The position numbers were made by a program, and so were the translations under genes. The notes beneath the pieces are model-generated. The model did not search any database and was not told the DNA's origin. It saw only the letters and a program-made list of their open reading frames with translations. 64,000 bases of DNA from Pontederia crassipes (Eukaryota; Streptophyta; Magnoliopsida; Commelinales; Pontederiaceae), in contig CM060198.1 in assembly GCA_030549335.1 (NCBI GenBank), positions 60,323,953 through 60,387,952 of the forward strand, read 5' to 3'. Below are positions 33,010-50,756 of this stretch, piece after piece (the stretch's first letter is position 1; the number at the start of each line of letters is the position of its first letter).

Positions 33010-33200
33010 TTATGCGCACTGATTACGAGTTAAGTTTCAACTTACCATTGAGTTCGATTATTCTAATGTCTTTCCGGACAGCATGCCTAACTATAACAGA
33101 TGAGACTTTCAGCGAAAATTTTTTGCATGCACAAAAGTTCGAACTCGAGATCTTTGCTTAAATGGTGAATAGTTGCTATCCATCTCATCTCAACTCCCAT
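33010..33200 (-). mobile_element. Degenerate tRNA-derived SINE-like repeat
   Basis: On the minus strand GGGAGTTGAGATGAGATGG (A-box region) is followed by AGATCTCGAGTTCGAAC (B-box-like), then GCATGCAAAAAATTTTCGC, parallel in order to the element at 32696-32950 but diverged. No target duplication was recognised. A similar head (CATCGAGTTCGAG) occurs at about 46330. Confidence 0.45.
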
Positions 33201-34191
33201 CCATTTTAATTTTCTTTCTAACTAACATGATAGTTGTTTTTTTATTTTCTCTTTCCCATATTTCTTTTGTAAAATAATTTATTTATTAAATATAAAATAT
33301 TAATTATTACTTATCATTTCATTAAAAGAAATTTATATTTTATTAAGTAGAGTTTATTGAAAAATACATTTTTTATCATTAAATAATATATTTTTTAGCC
33401 ATTTTTCATTAAAAATATTCTTATTTTATTAATTAATAAAAATGTATTTCATATTACAATCCTTAATTTAAATATATACTAAAATTAATCTATTCTACCT
33501 ATTTTTTCAATCATATCAATTTTGTTTAATTCTTTATCATTACTATTCACTCTATTTAGACATAAACTCAAATTAATATGTCAATTTAATTATTTAAAAA
33601 ACACAACTTAAATATTCAAACAACTACAATCTTATAATATGATAATAACAAAGTTGATGCAAGGGCACCTTCTTTTTTTGTTGCGTGCATGTGTTCCATC
33701 TTTTGTCTTATCTCCATCCATCCATCTAAACAAAGTGCTCTGCAGTGCGTTCCAGTTATCTTTAATTGTGTGGTTACAATTGCATGGCAGCAAAAGTAAT
33801 TTTTTGTTATTATTTTATATATAATGAATATTTACTTTTCTTTATTATATTTTAAGATGATATTATTATTAGTATCACTTTACAATATACTATTACTACT
33901 TTATGATGTGAATGTTGAAATTGCTAAATGTTTCTATAAAATAAAATGACAATAATTAAATTTTGTAATGACAATATGGAATCCATTATTTTTATTATCA
34001 TATATTGATATATATAAAAAACTTTTCTTTACAGTGAGTTCGTGTAGATTATTATTTCTTTATCATACATTAATAATAATAATTTGTACATCATTATTTC
34101 TTTTTGAATCTTTGTGACATGAGATGCTTCTCGAGAACCCAAACTTTGATGTCATGAAAAGAATCTAATGACATATCACCAGTCATGCATC

Positions 34192-34274
<83 letters not shown>

Positions 34275-34925
34275 ATAGCTAACAACTTCAATAGCTCGCA
34301 ACAACTTTTTCAAGTTAAAAATTAAAATCAGCTTTAATAGCAGGTATATTAATGAATATATATTGTTTTAAAAAAGTCCCAACATAATAAAAATTTCAAT
34401 TTTTCAATAATGTTTATGAGTGTATATATATATATATATTAATTGCTGTTAACTTTCTCTGATACCCATTTTTGATACTATTAGAATTTAACTAATTGTC
34501 AATAATTTCTCTGATTAAAATGATGATTTCAAGTGCCGAAGTTATTAGCATATGTCAACCATATAGAGTGATATAGGACACAATGCCAACTAATCTTTAT
34601 TATAATGCGATTAATCTTAAGCATTAACTATTACGTGAAAATAAGAAATATATTAATATTAAACGAGAAAATGAGATAACCTTTTTTATTTTATTTTCTG
34701 CTATTTTACTTTTTCAGTGGATTTCATACGCAAGTGAACTCGTAGACTTTTTGTTTGCTTACAAACGTTTTTTTTTTCATTTATTTTTTTAATAAATATA
34801 ATCAAGATTAGGACGTAGTTAAGATATGTTTTAAATTCGTGCAGATTAAAAATTTAAAGTGAATAATATTTTGATATTACATTATAAAAAAAGTTATTTT
34901 ATTTGGATGAAATGGACAATAATAG
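33201..34925. other. Intergenic, AT-rich
   Basis: No gene recognised. It includes the (ATT)n microsatellite at 34198-34273; the rest is low-complexity AT-rich sequence. Confidence 0.5.
34198..34273. repeat. (ATT)n microsatellite
   Basis: About 25 uninterrupted ATT units in an AT-rich spacer. Confidence 0.95.
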
Positions 34926-35870
34926 TAAAGGTGTTTATTGGATCGGACGGTCCGGTTCGTCCGCTGTCCAACCCGATAATATATCGGTTAATTTGTCCGA
35001 GTTCACGCTCGAGCCCGTCCAATTTCTTAATAGGTTTGGGTTTTTATTAGGCTGGACAAGGTTATTCATCCATTTACTCGATACCGATAGGTCAATATCC
35101 GTCCAATATCCGTCCGATAATTTATAAGTCATCCATTAGTCAATCCGTTAATTGCTAATTAAACTTATTAAAATAATATAAATATTATTGTTCAAATTTA
35201 TTTTAATTAATTAATGTGCTACAAGTACGTTATATTTGACAACATAATGTATAAATATATAATAATAAATTGAAGAATAACATATTATAGTGTCCTTTTA
35301 CTACATATTATAGGATAGATAATTTTCAAGATATTGTAAAAAATTAATGGACAATAATAGTAAAGGTGTTTATTGGATCGGGCGGTCCGGTTCGTCCACT
35401 ATCCAACCCGATAATATATCGGTTAATCAGTTCGAGTTCAGGTCCGAGCCCGTCTAATTTTTTAATAATATATAAGTCGTCCACTAGTCTATCCGTTAAT
35501 CGCTAATAGATTAAACTTATTAAAATAATATAAATATTATTGTACAAATTTATTTTAATTAATTCATGTGCTACAATTACGTTATATTTGACAACATAAT
35601 GTATAAATATATAATAATAAATTGAAGAATAACATGTTATAGTGTCCTTTTACTACATATTATATGATAGATAATTTTCAAGATATTATATAATGGATTA
35701 ATTCGATCCATCTAATTATCGGTTCGACCGTTAAAGTTCGATAAGCCTTAACGAGACAGACAAAGTTAGACAATTATAATATAATGGATCGGCCGAGTCC
35801 GTCCGATATTCGGTCAACGTTCGATTGACCGAACCTATTAATAGTTCGTCCAATCCGTTAAGTACCTTTA
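34926..35870. mobile_element. hAT-like element with an internal tandem duplication
   Basis: Left end TAAAGGTGTTTATTGGATCG and right end (inverted) TAAAGGTACTTAACGGATTG form imperfect TIRs, bordered by AATAATAG (34918-34925) and AATAATAA (35871-35878), an 8-base target duplication with one mismatch. A segment starting 15 bases outside the left end (34911) is repeated from 35346. The second copy lacks about 84 bases but is otherwise nearly identical. No coding capacity. Confidence 0.7.
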
Positions 35871-36582
35871 AATAATAAAAATATGCTTTGAGTATAAACT
35901 ATGATAGGTGCTTTTTCTAAATATAAAAAACTTCATCCATTTCAAGACAAGAATTGGTGTTATTTTTTGGTCTATTTTATATTTGAAACAATAGGAAGTA
36001 CTACTTTGTTCAACTTATAAGATTATGATACTTGAATATATATATATATATATTATATAGGACATTTAAAAATATAATAAAAAATCACTTAGCTTATTTT
36101 GAATTCGACAAAACAAGTTGTATTTTGACCGTGGAACACGAGTTCCGATGAAGCTGGAATAATTTTGATCATTTAACAAAGAGTTGAATTCCTGGCCCAA
36201 GCTTCCATTAAAAAATGATCAAATTCAGAATAAGAATATAAGAAAGAAAGAAATAAATCTTATGAATGTTTGCTGAATCCCTCTTTTGTTCACTCTGCCC
36301 CTCAATCTCGGAATTAGGAATTCCTTGGCCCAATTCATTTATTGCGCAAAGACCCAAAGACAACGCCCGCATTCTCATGACCTCAAGATTCATAAAATAT
36401 CTAGCAATGGAAGGAGTTAAGATGGAACGATAAGTTGTTATTTAAGTAAAATTTTGAATTTAATTTTTTATAAATATAGAATATTTTTATTGAAAATTAA
36501 AAGATTTATGATGAATTAATTTTCACTTTTTATCGATTTCACTGCAAACATTGAGGGTTGGTAAAAAACCAATACTAGAGGT
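35871..36582. other. Intergenic, nothing recognised
   Basis: AT-rich spacer without similarity to known genes or repeats that can be named by eye. Confidence 0.45.
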
Positions 36583-37240
36583 TAGAGATGACAATATTCC
36601 TCATCTTTTGCGGAGCCTCGCGGAGAATTCTCGATTGGAATCTCAAATTTGAAAAATTTTTTCCTCGCGGAGTCGGGGAAGGAAAAAAATTGTCCCCAAA
36701 CCCTCTTTCAGGGATCGGGACAGGAGAGTTGTCCCCGTCCGGCCGTCCCGTGGGGCCTCGAATCTCCACACTCCAAAGAAAAAGTGAGTATACAACAATA
36801 GTCTCACATTGATAGTAGAAGGAAAGTGAGAGTAAATAGACAAGTATAAATGAATGAGAAAACTAATGGGTCAATATTGAATATTTATGAAAAAAGTTCA
36901 CATTGAATATTTTTTAAATTTATAATAATAATTTTTATCAAATTATCTCTTAGTAAAAATAATAATACAAAATTTTGACTGAATCAAAAAATACGATTCA
37001 ATCATTTTTTTTTTCGATTTTGATCGATTTTTTATCGGTTCGATTCGATTTAATCCGATTCAAACTATGATTGGATCGCGAAATTCGGGATCCCACAGAG
37101 ATTTTAGGGCGGGGCCTCGAGATGGGAAATAAAATTTCACCCAGACCAAAGATTCGGGGCTGGTGAGGACAGAGGCGGGTCGTCGGGGTCATGGCGGGAG
37201 TGGTATTCTCTGCTCTGAATAAGGCCGGGTGCCATCCCTA
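36583..37240. mobile_element. Probable hAT-like MITE (TAGGGATGGCA type)
   Basis: Left end TAGAGATGACAAT and right end (inverted) TAGGGATGGCACCCGG match each other. Just inside are GGGG/CCCC-rich blocks with TCGCGGAG and GTCCCCGTCC, typical of a common plant MITE with GATGGCAA ends. No target duplication was seen. Confidence 0.5.
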
Positions 37241-40200
37241 GTAGTATCCTTAGAACCATTATATTGATTAGTAGATATTAGTAAAGTTACCTCTCTAAAT
37301 AGTTCTATGAATATTAATAATTTCGAAGTTGATTCTTAAAATCATTATTGATGGTCACAACAATATCGTTCCACTCAGATTCTAAAATACTTCAAATTAA
37401 TAACTCTAAATATCGGAGGCCTCCCATAAATTTATAAAATATCTTAAGACTTTCTAAAGAAGTTAATTAATAAAAATTGACTACAGATAATTGTGGCGGA
37501 AATATTTTTGCGATCATGGATACTTTCGAAAAATTCTAGGACACGTGATGGTGACTTAGTTAATAAATTTTAAATTTCATTATAGTTCCACCATTTTCTT
37601 TTTTCATTCATCTATGTGAGACCTCCTTTCGATAACATAACTAAGAACATTTTTAACTGCGACAATGAGATAGAAGAGAGTGTTAAGAACTTTTAGAAAA
37701 ATTAATTATCACATCAAATTTAACATAATATCATATCTAGAGGTCAAGAGTTCAAACATTGCTCTTATTAAAAAAATATTTTTCTTCCTTAGTTGTTCAC
37801 GTGGTGAACTTGTCCTAAATCAAAAGTTGTCAGTAGACACGTGTGAGAGAAACGATTTAAGCTTTTAAAAAAATTAATATCAAAGTCAGAGATTATGTTC
37901 CTATTAAAAAAAATTATTTCCTCCTTTTGTTGTCCACGTGATGGATTGTGTTAGACCAAAATTATCAGAAGTTCATACATGAGGAGGGAGGATGTTAAGA
38001 ATATAAAATCATCGATGTTGTTCTTCCTAATGATTTAAGTTTTTAAAAAAATTGATGAGCACGTTAAATTTGAGGGAGACTGTGAAATCTCTAATCCTGT
38101 TTGGTATAAAAGCAACATCAAAGAAAAAAATTTTGTTCTCCTTTTTTTGATCAAACAATAATTTTTTTAGGCATGCAAGTTTTACATTAATAATTATAGA
38201 GTAAAAAAACAAAATGAATTCGTTCTTTGCCCCCATAGTAAAACTTTTTTTATTCTCAGTATAAGTTGTTTAGGATTTATTAATCATTTTATCAAATATT
38301 GTATCTAAATACTAATAAAAGTTAGGTTGGAGTGATAAGTTTCATCGTTTAAGTCTGCGTTAGAATTTCTGCACAAGAAAAATTATGAATTGCAAACAAA
38401 TTCAAGAAACTTAAGGCGCCATCGCACTACGGAGGTCTCGTTACCCAATCAACGAGCTGTGAAGGGTCAAGGAGATGATCCCCTATCGGGGTGTGGGGGC
38501 GGAATCCTCTGCGAAAATTTTATGAAATATTTTGTATGTGATATAGAACTAATTTATTTTCTTATCACGAGATACATGTCTTATTTTTTAATAATTAAGT
38601 CTCAATTCTTACGTAAAGGGAGTGTGTACGTAAACTATTCAAGTGGTCTAAACACAAAGAAATTTATCTTTTAATCCTCTTATATTTTTTTTATCAAATA
38701 AAACTCTACGTCGTCTTAAAATTTTCGAGTTTTTTTGTGATGCATAATTTTTTTAGTACAAAAATTTTAATAATTTGAAATTCGAATTCTTGTAAATACA
38801 AAAAAAATTACAATACGTGACAATCTAACCAAATTAATTTAACACAATAATAAGTCGACTTTCAATATATAAATAATGTGCTCTTTATCATGACACGTAG
38901 TATCATTTTCCACGCATCTAAGACTTGCTACTAAAAAATTGCTAAAAAGAAACACTCCACCTAAATCCAAATTGATTCACTAGGATTTTCAGCTGACATA
39001 TGTAATAAATAAATAGAAGGTAGAGATGGAGACAAATTAAAGAAGATAACAAATATCAAGTCGGACAAGACAAAAAGGATGAGGTCTCAATCCAAATCCA
39101 AATCCAAATCCAAATGGGTGCTGCCGTGACTCTTATCCCACAGAGGAAAAAAAAAACCAGTCAATTCATCTTGGCGAAATGGACTTTGGAGTCTTGAAAA
39201 GTTGTCTCAAAGAGGAATTAATTGGTGGAGCGAGAGTGAATCCAAGGTTTACCATCATTTAGATTATAAAATTATATATTTATTAACATACAAAATAAAT
39301 GCATGGCACTCAAATTTTAAATTGCATTAATTTTAGTCGAAATAGATCCTTTCGAGAGATCCAACCCAACTTTGATTGGATTAGATGGAGATGAGTTGTT
39401 AGGTAACTTTATCATCATTTTTATATTTTTATATTTTTTATATTTTTTATTGTACAAATTATTATTTTAATATTTATTATAAAGTATAAAGTAATTTGTT
39501 AAATGTAAATATTATTTTTTTATAAGATATAATGTTAAAGTTATATTAAAAATTTAAAAAATATTCGAATCTTTGAATACGTGTCGCTCTAAATTAATAT
39601 GTGTCGCTCTAAATCGCATAGCTTATTATGACACGTGAAGCTCTTAACGAGAATATTTTATATATGAAAAATTTCGAACTTATTATTATTATTATTTATA
39701 GAAATATAATAATTAATATGATATCTTATAAAATTTAGGGTCCGTTTGACTTAGCTGATACAAAATAACTGATAAGTTAAAGTGTTGATAATAAGTATTT
39801 TATTGGCTGAAACTTATTTTTAAAAATAAGTAATTACGCGTTTGAATAAAACTACTTATATTAATAATAACTAGTTAGTTATGAGATAATTAACTGACTT
39901 ATTTTTTAAAAACAAAAGAAGCACCCTTTCCTCTGCTTATTCTTTTTGACTTATAAGTAGATTTGATATCTAATTATCAATATAATTTTTAAGTTACCAA
40001 ACGCTGAGATTTTTTTAAATTAATTTATAAATGACTTATAAGCTTAGCCATCTCAAGATAATAGATAAAAGTGCAACCCCTTTACATTCTTGTTTTTTTT
40101 TCGATTGAGTGATCGGATAAAAATTTAAATTCACTATTGTCAACTAATATGTGTCGCTCTGAAGCTCTTAACGAGAATATTTTATATGTGAAATATTTCG

Positions 40201-42778
40201 AACTTGAGACACGTGCAGTTGAAGTATCGCATCCTCATACTAAATTAATGGGGGCCCACTTGCGGGCGGCCTGAAGTGTATGGGCACCACCAACAGTCTG
40301 AGCCCAGCAGCCCAATTATCGTGTCCACCGCCACCGTCCATTGCTTTTATCACTAAGCCATCGGACATAAGTTACTAATAGAATAAAACAGAATAAATAT
40401 TTTTATTTTACTTTTTAAAAAATAAAAGTATTCAGCAGAAAATTCTTGAATTACAAAGAGAAATTCCCATTAAAATTTATAAAAAATTCTTAAATGATCT
40501 TTCATAATTAATTGTAAAAATTTAATTAAATTAATATTTTTATTAAAATTCATTGTAAATATATAATTGGTATTCATTTTTGCACCAGGAGAACTAGTGA
40601 GATGATGATTAAGATTATAAAAATATTAAATTTATTAGAAATTTAAACGAGATAATATTGTACTCCTTAATAATTTTAAATAAATTATATATTTCATCTG
40701 TATTGCGTTATACCAAAAGAGAATAAAATTATTAACATGTTTACTGTATTTATCATTTTTTATTTTCAAAAGTCTTTTAGCCATTTAAAATTTGTTCATA
40801 AAAGACATAATTGTATTGTTTTTTTATAGTTTGCTATGTTACCATATCATTTGCCAGGGATGTCACGAGTAGAAAAAATAATACGAAAAGTCTCCTTTTT
40901 TATTATATAATTAATCTATTAATATATTGGCACATTCCGATTAAAGGTGACAATTTTAAAATCACAAAAACTATTCTAAAATCATTTAGGAAAAAGAAAA
41001 ATCACCCTCTAAGGTTGACTTTTTTGATAATTGTATTGCCCCTGTTTTAATAAATAGTATTTTAAAAAAATATATGATATATTATAATTAATATTAACTA
41101 AGTATATGATATAGTGTTAGAATTATTAAATTAGAATTTCATAATGTGATAGGAATATATTAAGTTATATAAAAAGTTATTACACAAGTAATAAAAATAA
41201 TTGATTATATATAAATAAAAATTAATAAATAAAAGCGGACTCTACGGACTTTACGAATTTTTCGAATAGGGCCTTAATTTAAGTGGGTTGATTTTGCTCT
41301 ATTTAAAAATCTTTCTAAATCGTATTCGGTCCACTAATTTTTAAATTTTTCGAGTTAAATAAATTTTTAGGTTCGATCGGATTCTTCTTACACCCTTATA
41401 GTTCTGACAATGTTTGTTTTTTTTTTCTTTTTATTCATATAATAATAATAATCTCGCAGCATTTGGTTGAAAGTTGATGTTTTATCATATTTGCTTGTGT
41501 CACTCATACACACATACACACATCACCAATAATACTATTTTAATAGATAAAGAGTATAATTTTGTTTTAAAAATAATAATCCTTTAGCAACAAGGACATT
41601 TGGAACAACAATTGCCAATTTCATATAAATAAAGAAAATTACTTCTGTCAACAATATTTCTCATCTGATATTTGCGTCATACTTTAATGTTTATAGCTTA
41701 GAAAATAATTGATGATATTCCAAAAATGATTAAAAATATGATTAATAACTAATAATACGTTGTTAAATTTAATTTTTTAAAACATTATTAACTTTTTAAA
41801 TTAATATAGTCATTTTTACAATATACTATGTTGTAACTTACTATTTAGCATTATCAATAATTTTCTAAGATATAAATAATTATTTTTTTTCGAACATTAA
41901 AAAATGTATATGCATAAAAATGTTTGGCAGTGTCCTTAAGCATAAGATATCGATCTTGGACAAAGTCAATGAGTTGCCACTTGCCAACGTTGTTGGAGAC
42001 GTGATGTCAATTTCCCTAGATCGTGTGTTTCAGATAGCAAGATCCTACGTTGGATTCCGGTCGGTGATGGTTCCACAATTTTATTGTCCTGTTTTGTAGT
42101 TTGTACTAATCTAATAATTTTAAAGAAATTCCTCAAATTGCTTGCTTAGTTTGTTTATCCTTTAATTCATATTTACATTCTTAAGTCAAACAACACAGTA
42201 GTTAAGAAAGTCATGAGTATATTTACCTAAGCAACAAAGACACGTCGCTTGTAAACAAGGATGGTTAACACAATCGAATAGTGAGATTATGTTTTGACTT
42301 TTGAAATGTTAATAATTTTAAGTTCAAATTTTAGAGTTTTAGTGCTAGTAAAGAGTCTAGACCGAAAAAAAGACTCCTCCCATGTAATGAATATAATGTT
42401 TCAAGATTATTATTACCAATGACCTTATTGTAATTATATTTTACTTGGTGGATCAACAATGAAAGCTCAAGTGTAGAATTTGGATTGTCTCCCTAGAACA
42501 AGTCCATTCATTAAGTGATCATCAAACCTCCCATTCCTACTAACACACTATGAGAAGTGACACTTCATTGAACACAAACACATTGACATTTTCCACATGA
42601 CAAAAAAAAAAAAGAAGAAAAAAAAGTTGACATTCAAATCACATCATTAGGTAGCTTAATCAACGGCTGGCGATGGCTCTAAAGCTTTTGGATCTATCAA
42701 CACCATCATGATCGTATACTAATCAAATATAACATGCATCTGACAAGGCACTTGGACTATATCACATTCCTTTAATTA
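37241..42778. other. Intergenic, AT-rich gene desert
   Basis: No gene recognised over 5.5 kb. Features: GAGGTCAAGAGTTCAAAC near 37739 and GGTTGGAGTGATAAG near 38325, which resemble B- and A-box pieces of SINEs; a MITE-like block 39738-40012; and a ~60-base direct repeat (TATGTGTCGCTCT ... GAAGCTCTTAACGAGAATAT) at about 39598-39680 and 40148-40206 flanking that MITE. Short open frames have no similarity. Confidence 0.5.
39738..40012. mobile_element. Probable MITE (GGGTCCGTTTG ends)
   Basis: Left end GGGTCCGTTTGACTTAG and right end TTACCAAACGCTGAG have the GTTTG...CAAAC pairing of common plant hAT-type MITEs; the interior is AT-rich with TTATAAGT motifs. Borders are approximate. Confidence 0.4.
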
Positions 42779-45011
42779 TTAATTGGGGGCCCATTTTGGG
42801 CAGTCTGGGCTGAAGTGGGCCGACACCACTCTCGAGTCCATCAACTCAATAATTGGCGCGAAGGTGACGCAGCGCGGCACCTTGTACTGGTTGATGGACG
42901 CGCCGCGGGCGATGGCGTAGTCCATGAGCTCCTCGAACGTGCCTCCCTTCACCACCCTTATCTCCAGCGGCCCTATGGAGCCGTCGGCCGCCCGGCTCTG
43001 CCGGTACACCGAGTTCATGGCCTCCTCCATCTCGAGACAGCACCGGTCGAGCACGTCCTTCTCCGGCCACCGGCCGCTCTCCTTCACCAGCAGCTCCCAG
43101 TAGATCACGTAGTGCCCCGGGATGGCGTTCGTATCGGCCTGACTCGTGTACTCCATCACCGTCGCGCCGTAGGGCTTCAGAAGCTCCGACGCCCGCTCGA
43201 CCGCCCGCTGGAGGTCCGCCTCGTCGGTCTTGTCCGACTCGATGCTGAGGAGCACGTTCTTGCGGCACATGAAGCGGAACCGGGGCGCGGCGTTGTGGAA
43301 ACCGACGACCCGGAGGATGTCCCCGACGCGGTATCGGTAGAACCCCGCGTACGTGGTGATCACCAGCTCGTAATCCTTCCCCTCCTCGACGTCCGCGAGG
43401 TCCACGAGCTTCGGCGGCTGGCCGTCTCCGGCGCCGGGGGAGCGTTCGCATGGGAGGAACTCGAAGTAGGCCATATTGGGCATTATAGTGTATGATACCT
43501 CACTGGGATCACACATGGGGCGGAGGTTGAGGCCGAAGTAGCACTCGGATGAGGCGTACATGGTGCACGCCATGGGTAAGCCGCCGCTGTAGTACTCGAG
43601 CGTGGGGATGTACTGGGCCATGGCTCCAGTGACGATCACTTCCAGATACTTGGTTTTCGGCCAGATCCTCGTGATGATACCGGCCCACTCACCTTTTGAG
43701 CACTCTGACCGGAGGAACTCGGCGAGACCAGCGTCCGGGCGGAGGAGCTCGGCAACGGCTTCCCGGATGGAGGGGTCCACAACTCTGGGGCTGAGAGTTC
43801 CGGTAGCAATGTCGTTGGCGAGCTGCTCCCAGTGGAGCTGCAGGAAGCGGATGGCTCGAAGGAGGCCGGAGGCGAAGACCGCGCCGACACGGAGGACGTC
43901 GTGCCGACTGAGCAGGCCGCAGAGCATCTGAGAGTACATGCTCTGGAAGGAGTCGACGCATAGGATGGAGGCCGTCGGGCTTGTGTAGACGTTGTAAGGG
44001 TCGTAGGGGCGGTGGCGGAAGTGGTCGGATTTGTAGTAGCTCGTCAGGACCGGGCGCGCCGGGAGTCCGCCGGGCGTCTTGGACTCCGACTTGACGAAGA
44101 GGAAGTAGAGGGCCTTGCCTTTGTCCAACCCAGGCACGTACCTACACAATTGATCAGATAGATCACAAATATTTTAAATTAACTATATATATATAATTAA
44201 CGTGCTAAAAAATATTGCATATACGTAGGTCATGAACTAGGCCCTATACAATTATATATCATGCTGTATGATATGACCTTGGAACGTATAAATGAAAAAA
44301 AAAAGCATGATAGATATGGCCAAGGCCAACTTCTCTTTCTCAAATTTTCTCTCGCAAGAACACAAATAATTAATTTAATATATTGATAATATCCTGCATG
44401 GCTTAGTAGTTGGGTAACCAAAAGCTAACAGTTCTCATATATAATTAATTATATGAGGACAAGAAACGAATATTGTACTCACAAGTTCATAACAGGCATG
44501 AGGAGACTGTAGAGAAGCTGGCGCCGGTCGAGCTCTTCTCCAATGGTTGGCATCAGCTTCCTCTCGCCGGCCGACGTCCCAGAACTGCATACGGATCACG
44601 TACAGAATAAGACGGAGCCGACTGCTACGCCGTACAGATCAGGCTAATCGATCGGATCGTGCATTTATATACTAACTACTACGCGTACCTGGTCAGGAAC
44701 TCGGAGACCGGATGCGCTGACAGTATGGCGGAGCGGTCGCCGTTCGCGATCCGCTGGATGTCCGGCTGCAGGTCCTCGTACGTCACCATCGGAACCTTCG
44801 CCTTGAACGTGCCCCGGTCGGCGGCGCCGTCGAGGCCATGCCTCTGCAGGTACTCCGTCCGGGCGTTTCGGCTCAGGATCTCCCGCAGCACCTTCTCCTG
44901 CACGCGGTCGCAGTTCGCGGTCATCTCCTCGATGAACCTGAGCTTCTCGGCGTCTTTCTCGGAGGCCGCCAGTCCCGACCTCGTCGAGGCCATCGTCGTC
45001 AGAACAGCCAT
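42779..45011 (-). CDS. GH3: GH3 acyl-acid amido synthetase (indole-3-acetic acid group)
   Basis: Three exons on the minus strand: 45011-44689, 44584-44483 and 44141-42779, giving 595 residues, the usual GH3 length. GH3 enzymes adenylate a plant hormone acid and join it to an amino acid, lowering free auxin. Motifs: [10 protein letters not shown] (ATP motif 1, from residue 108), YASSEC (motif 2, 337-342) and YRYRVGD (motif 3, 410-416), plus [17 protein letters not shown] and the C-terminal [20 protein letters not shown]. The pattern around [20 protein letters not shown] and SYTIMP is that of group II, which mostly conjugates IAA. Two possible starts exist (45011 and, six codons later, MASTRSGL); the upstream one is the first ATG. 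Splice phases agree (AC|C-AG|T and TT|G). All motifs are intact. Substrate is inferred from the group. Confidence 0.95.
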
Positions 45012-45083
45012 CGACGCTTGCTCGTCTAGATCTCTTGACGTTTCAGAATGGATTGGTCTTGGGGTACACTCGAGGGTTAGTGC

Positions 45084-45093
45084 TTATTTATAG
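45084..45093 (-). promoter_or_regulatory. TATA box of GH3
   Basis: Minus strand CTATAAATAAGC, about 75-80 bases before the first ATG. No canonical TGTCTC auxin-response element was recognised in the next kilobase; CGACA/TGTCG words occur near 45750, 45838 and 46017. Confidence 0.65.
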
Positions 45094-45275
45094 GGGGAGG
45101 CTAAGGGGCGCAAGGGCTCATCAAATTTGTAAGTTTCAATTTTGGAATGAGCTAAATATGTTCACACTTAAAATGGATACAATTATTCGAATAAAATAAC
45201 AATTTTTTAAATGGAAATATTAAAACTTGTACGTCTGTATGTTTAAATGGAAGAATATATACAAGATGGAAAGTT

Positions 45276-45440
45276 ATAAAGGTGTGATCCCAATAGTCAA
45301 TAAGCATATTCACACACCAAGAGTTGTATACTTAAATTTACACATAAAAGAAAATCTTATATGTGTGATTCCAATCAACATGTTCACACATGAACAGTTG
45401 TCTACTTAAATTTACACAAAAAAAAAAAAATTATGTCCCT
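45276..45440. repeat. Two-unit tandem repeat upstream of GH3
   Basis: Two imperfect ~80-base units, each GTGTGATYCCAAT ... TTCACAC ... AGTTGT(A/C)TACTTAAATTTACACA, in the GH3 upstream region. A degenerate third piece may follow to 45480. Confidence 0.7.
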
Positions 45441-45867
45441 TAAGACATGTCCATATGTGAAGATCAATCACGCCTTTAATTGCTTATAGAAAAAAATGTG
45501 AGTTTTTTTTAGTTATATTATCATTATTAATTAATAACTGACTAATTTGATGCTAAGATAAAAATTATATTAATATAATAACTTTGAGCACCCAACGTTA
45601 GGGTACAACTCTTAACTATAAGATTGTGCCAACCTTGATTTGCTTGTTTCGTTCATTTTTTCAACATGGATTGAAATATGTTAGGGCACGAGCGGAAGGG
45701 GAGCAAAAGGTGGGGCCTGAGGGCGTTGCGACGTGCCGATGGATCCCTCCTGTCGCAAACGTAGGCGCGTCTTTGGCGTATCTTTTTTGTTCTTTCTTCT
45801 TTATGTTCGTGAGGCAGCCCGGGGCCTCGACTCTCTTGTCGCGTCCTTCGTCACGCGGGGCGTATGT

Positions 45868-50209
<4,342 letters not shown>

Positions 50210-50658
50210 TAGGGGTATTCACGGGTTAGATTTAATTCGATCCGTGAACAAATTCGATCCGATACTTCTTTTTTTGTGCTATGACCCAACTTGACCCGGG
50301 CCGGGTCGGGCTACTAACCATCATTTTTCTTTTTTTTAATATAAAAAAATTATTATCACATTTTAATACAAAATAAAGTATTTTCATATACCAAAAGTAT
50401 TATTTTAAATGTATATACTTTTTTGCATTTAAAATAATTTATTATATATTTTTAAAGTTTTAAATGATATAAAATTATTAAATTAACTTAAAAAATTATT
50501 TATAATTAAAAAAAGAAAAAATCGAGTCTCTCGGGTCGAATCAACTCGGATTAAAATTTTCTAACCCGAACCCCTGGTTGAGTCATGGTCGGGTCAATCC
50601 ATCGACCCGATCCGACCCAAGACGGGTCGAATTTTTGGATTCATCGGGAACACCCCTA
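50210..50658. mobile_element. hAT-like MITE (TAGGGGTGTTCAC family), copy C
   Basis: Starts TAGGGGTATTCACGGG and ends GGGAACACCCCTA, with inner CCCGACC/GGGTCGG blocks and an AT-rich core matching copies A and B. It is flanked by AAAAGTAAT on both sides (50201-50209 and 50659-50667), a perfect 9-base duplication. No coding capacity. Confidence 0.85.
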
Positions 50659-50756
50659 AAAAGTAATGATTTATTCTTATGACTACAAGATTGGAATTTG
50701 GGACAACAACAATGATTAGCATTATTATTATCTTTAAATCAATGTTTTTCTTTAAG

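Noticed and set aside
30000-42700. Search for hidden genes in the 12-kb desert
   Set aside because: Only short AT-rich frames without homology, MITEs and SINE-like pieces were found; no tRNA, rRNA or conserved domain could be recognised by eye.
42815-43495. 226-residue plus-strand frame opposite GH3 exon 3
   Set aside because: Shadow of the GC-rich GH3 exon.
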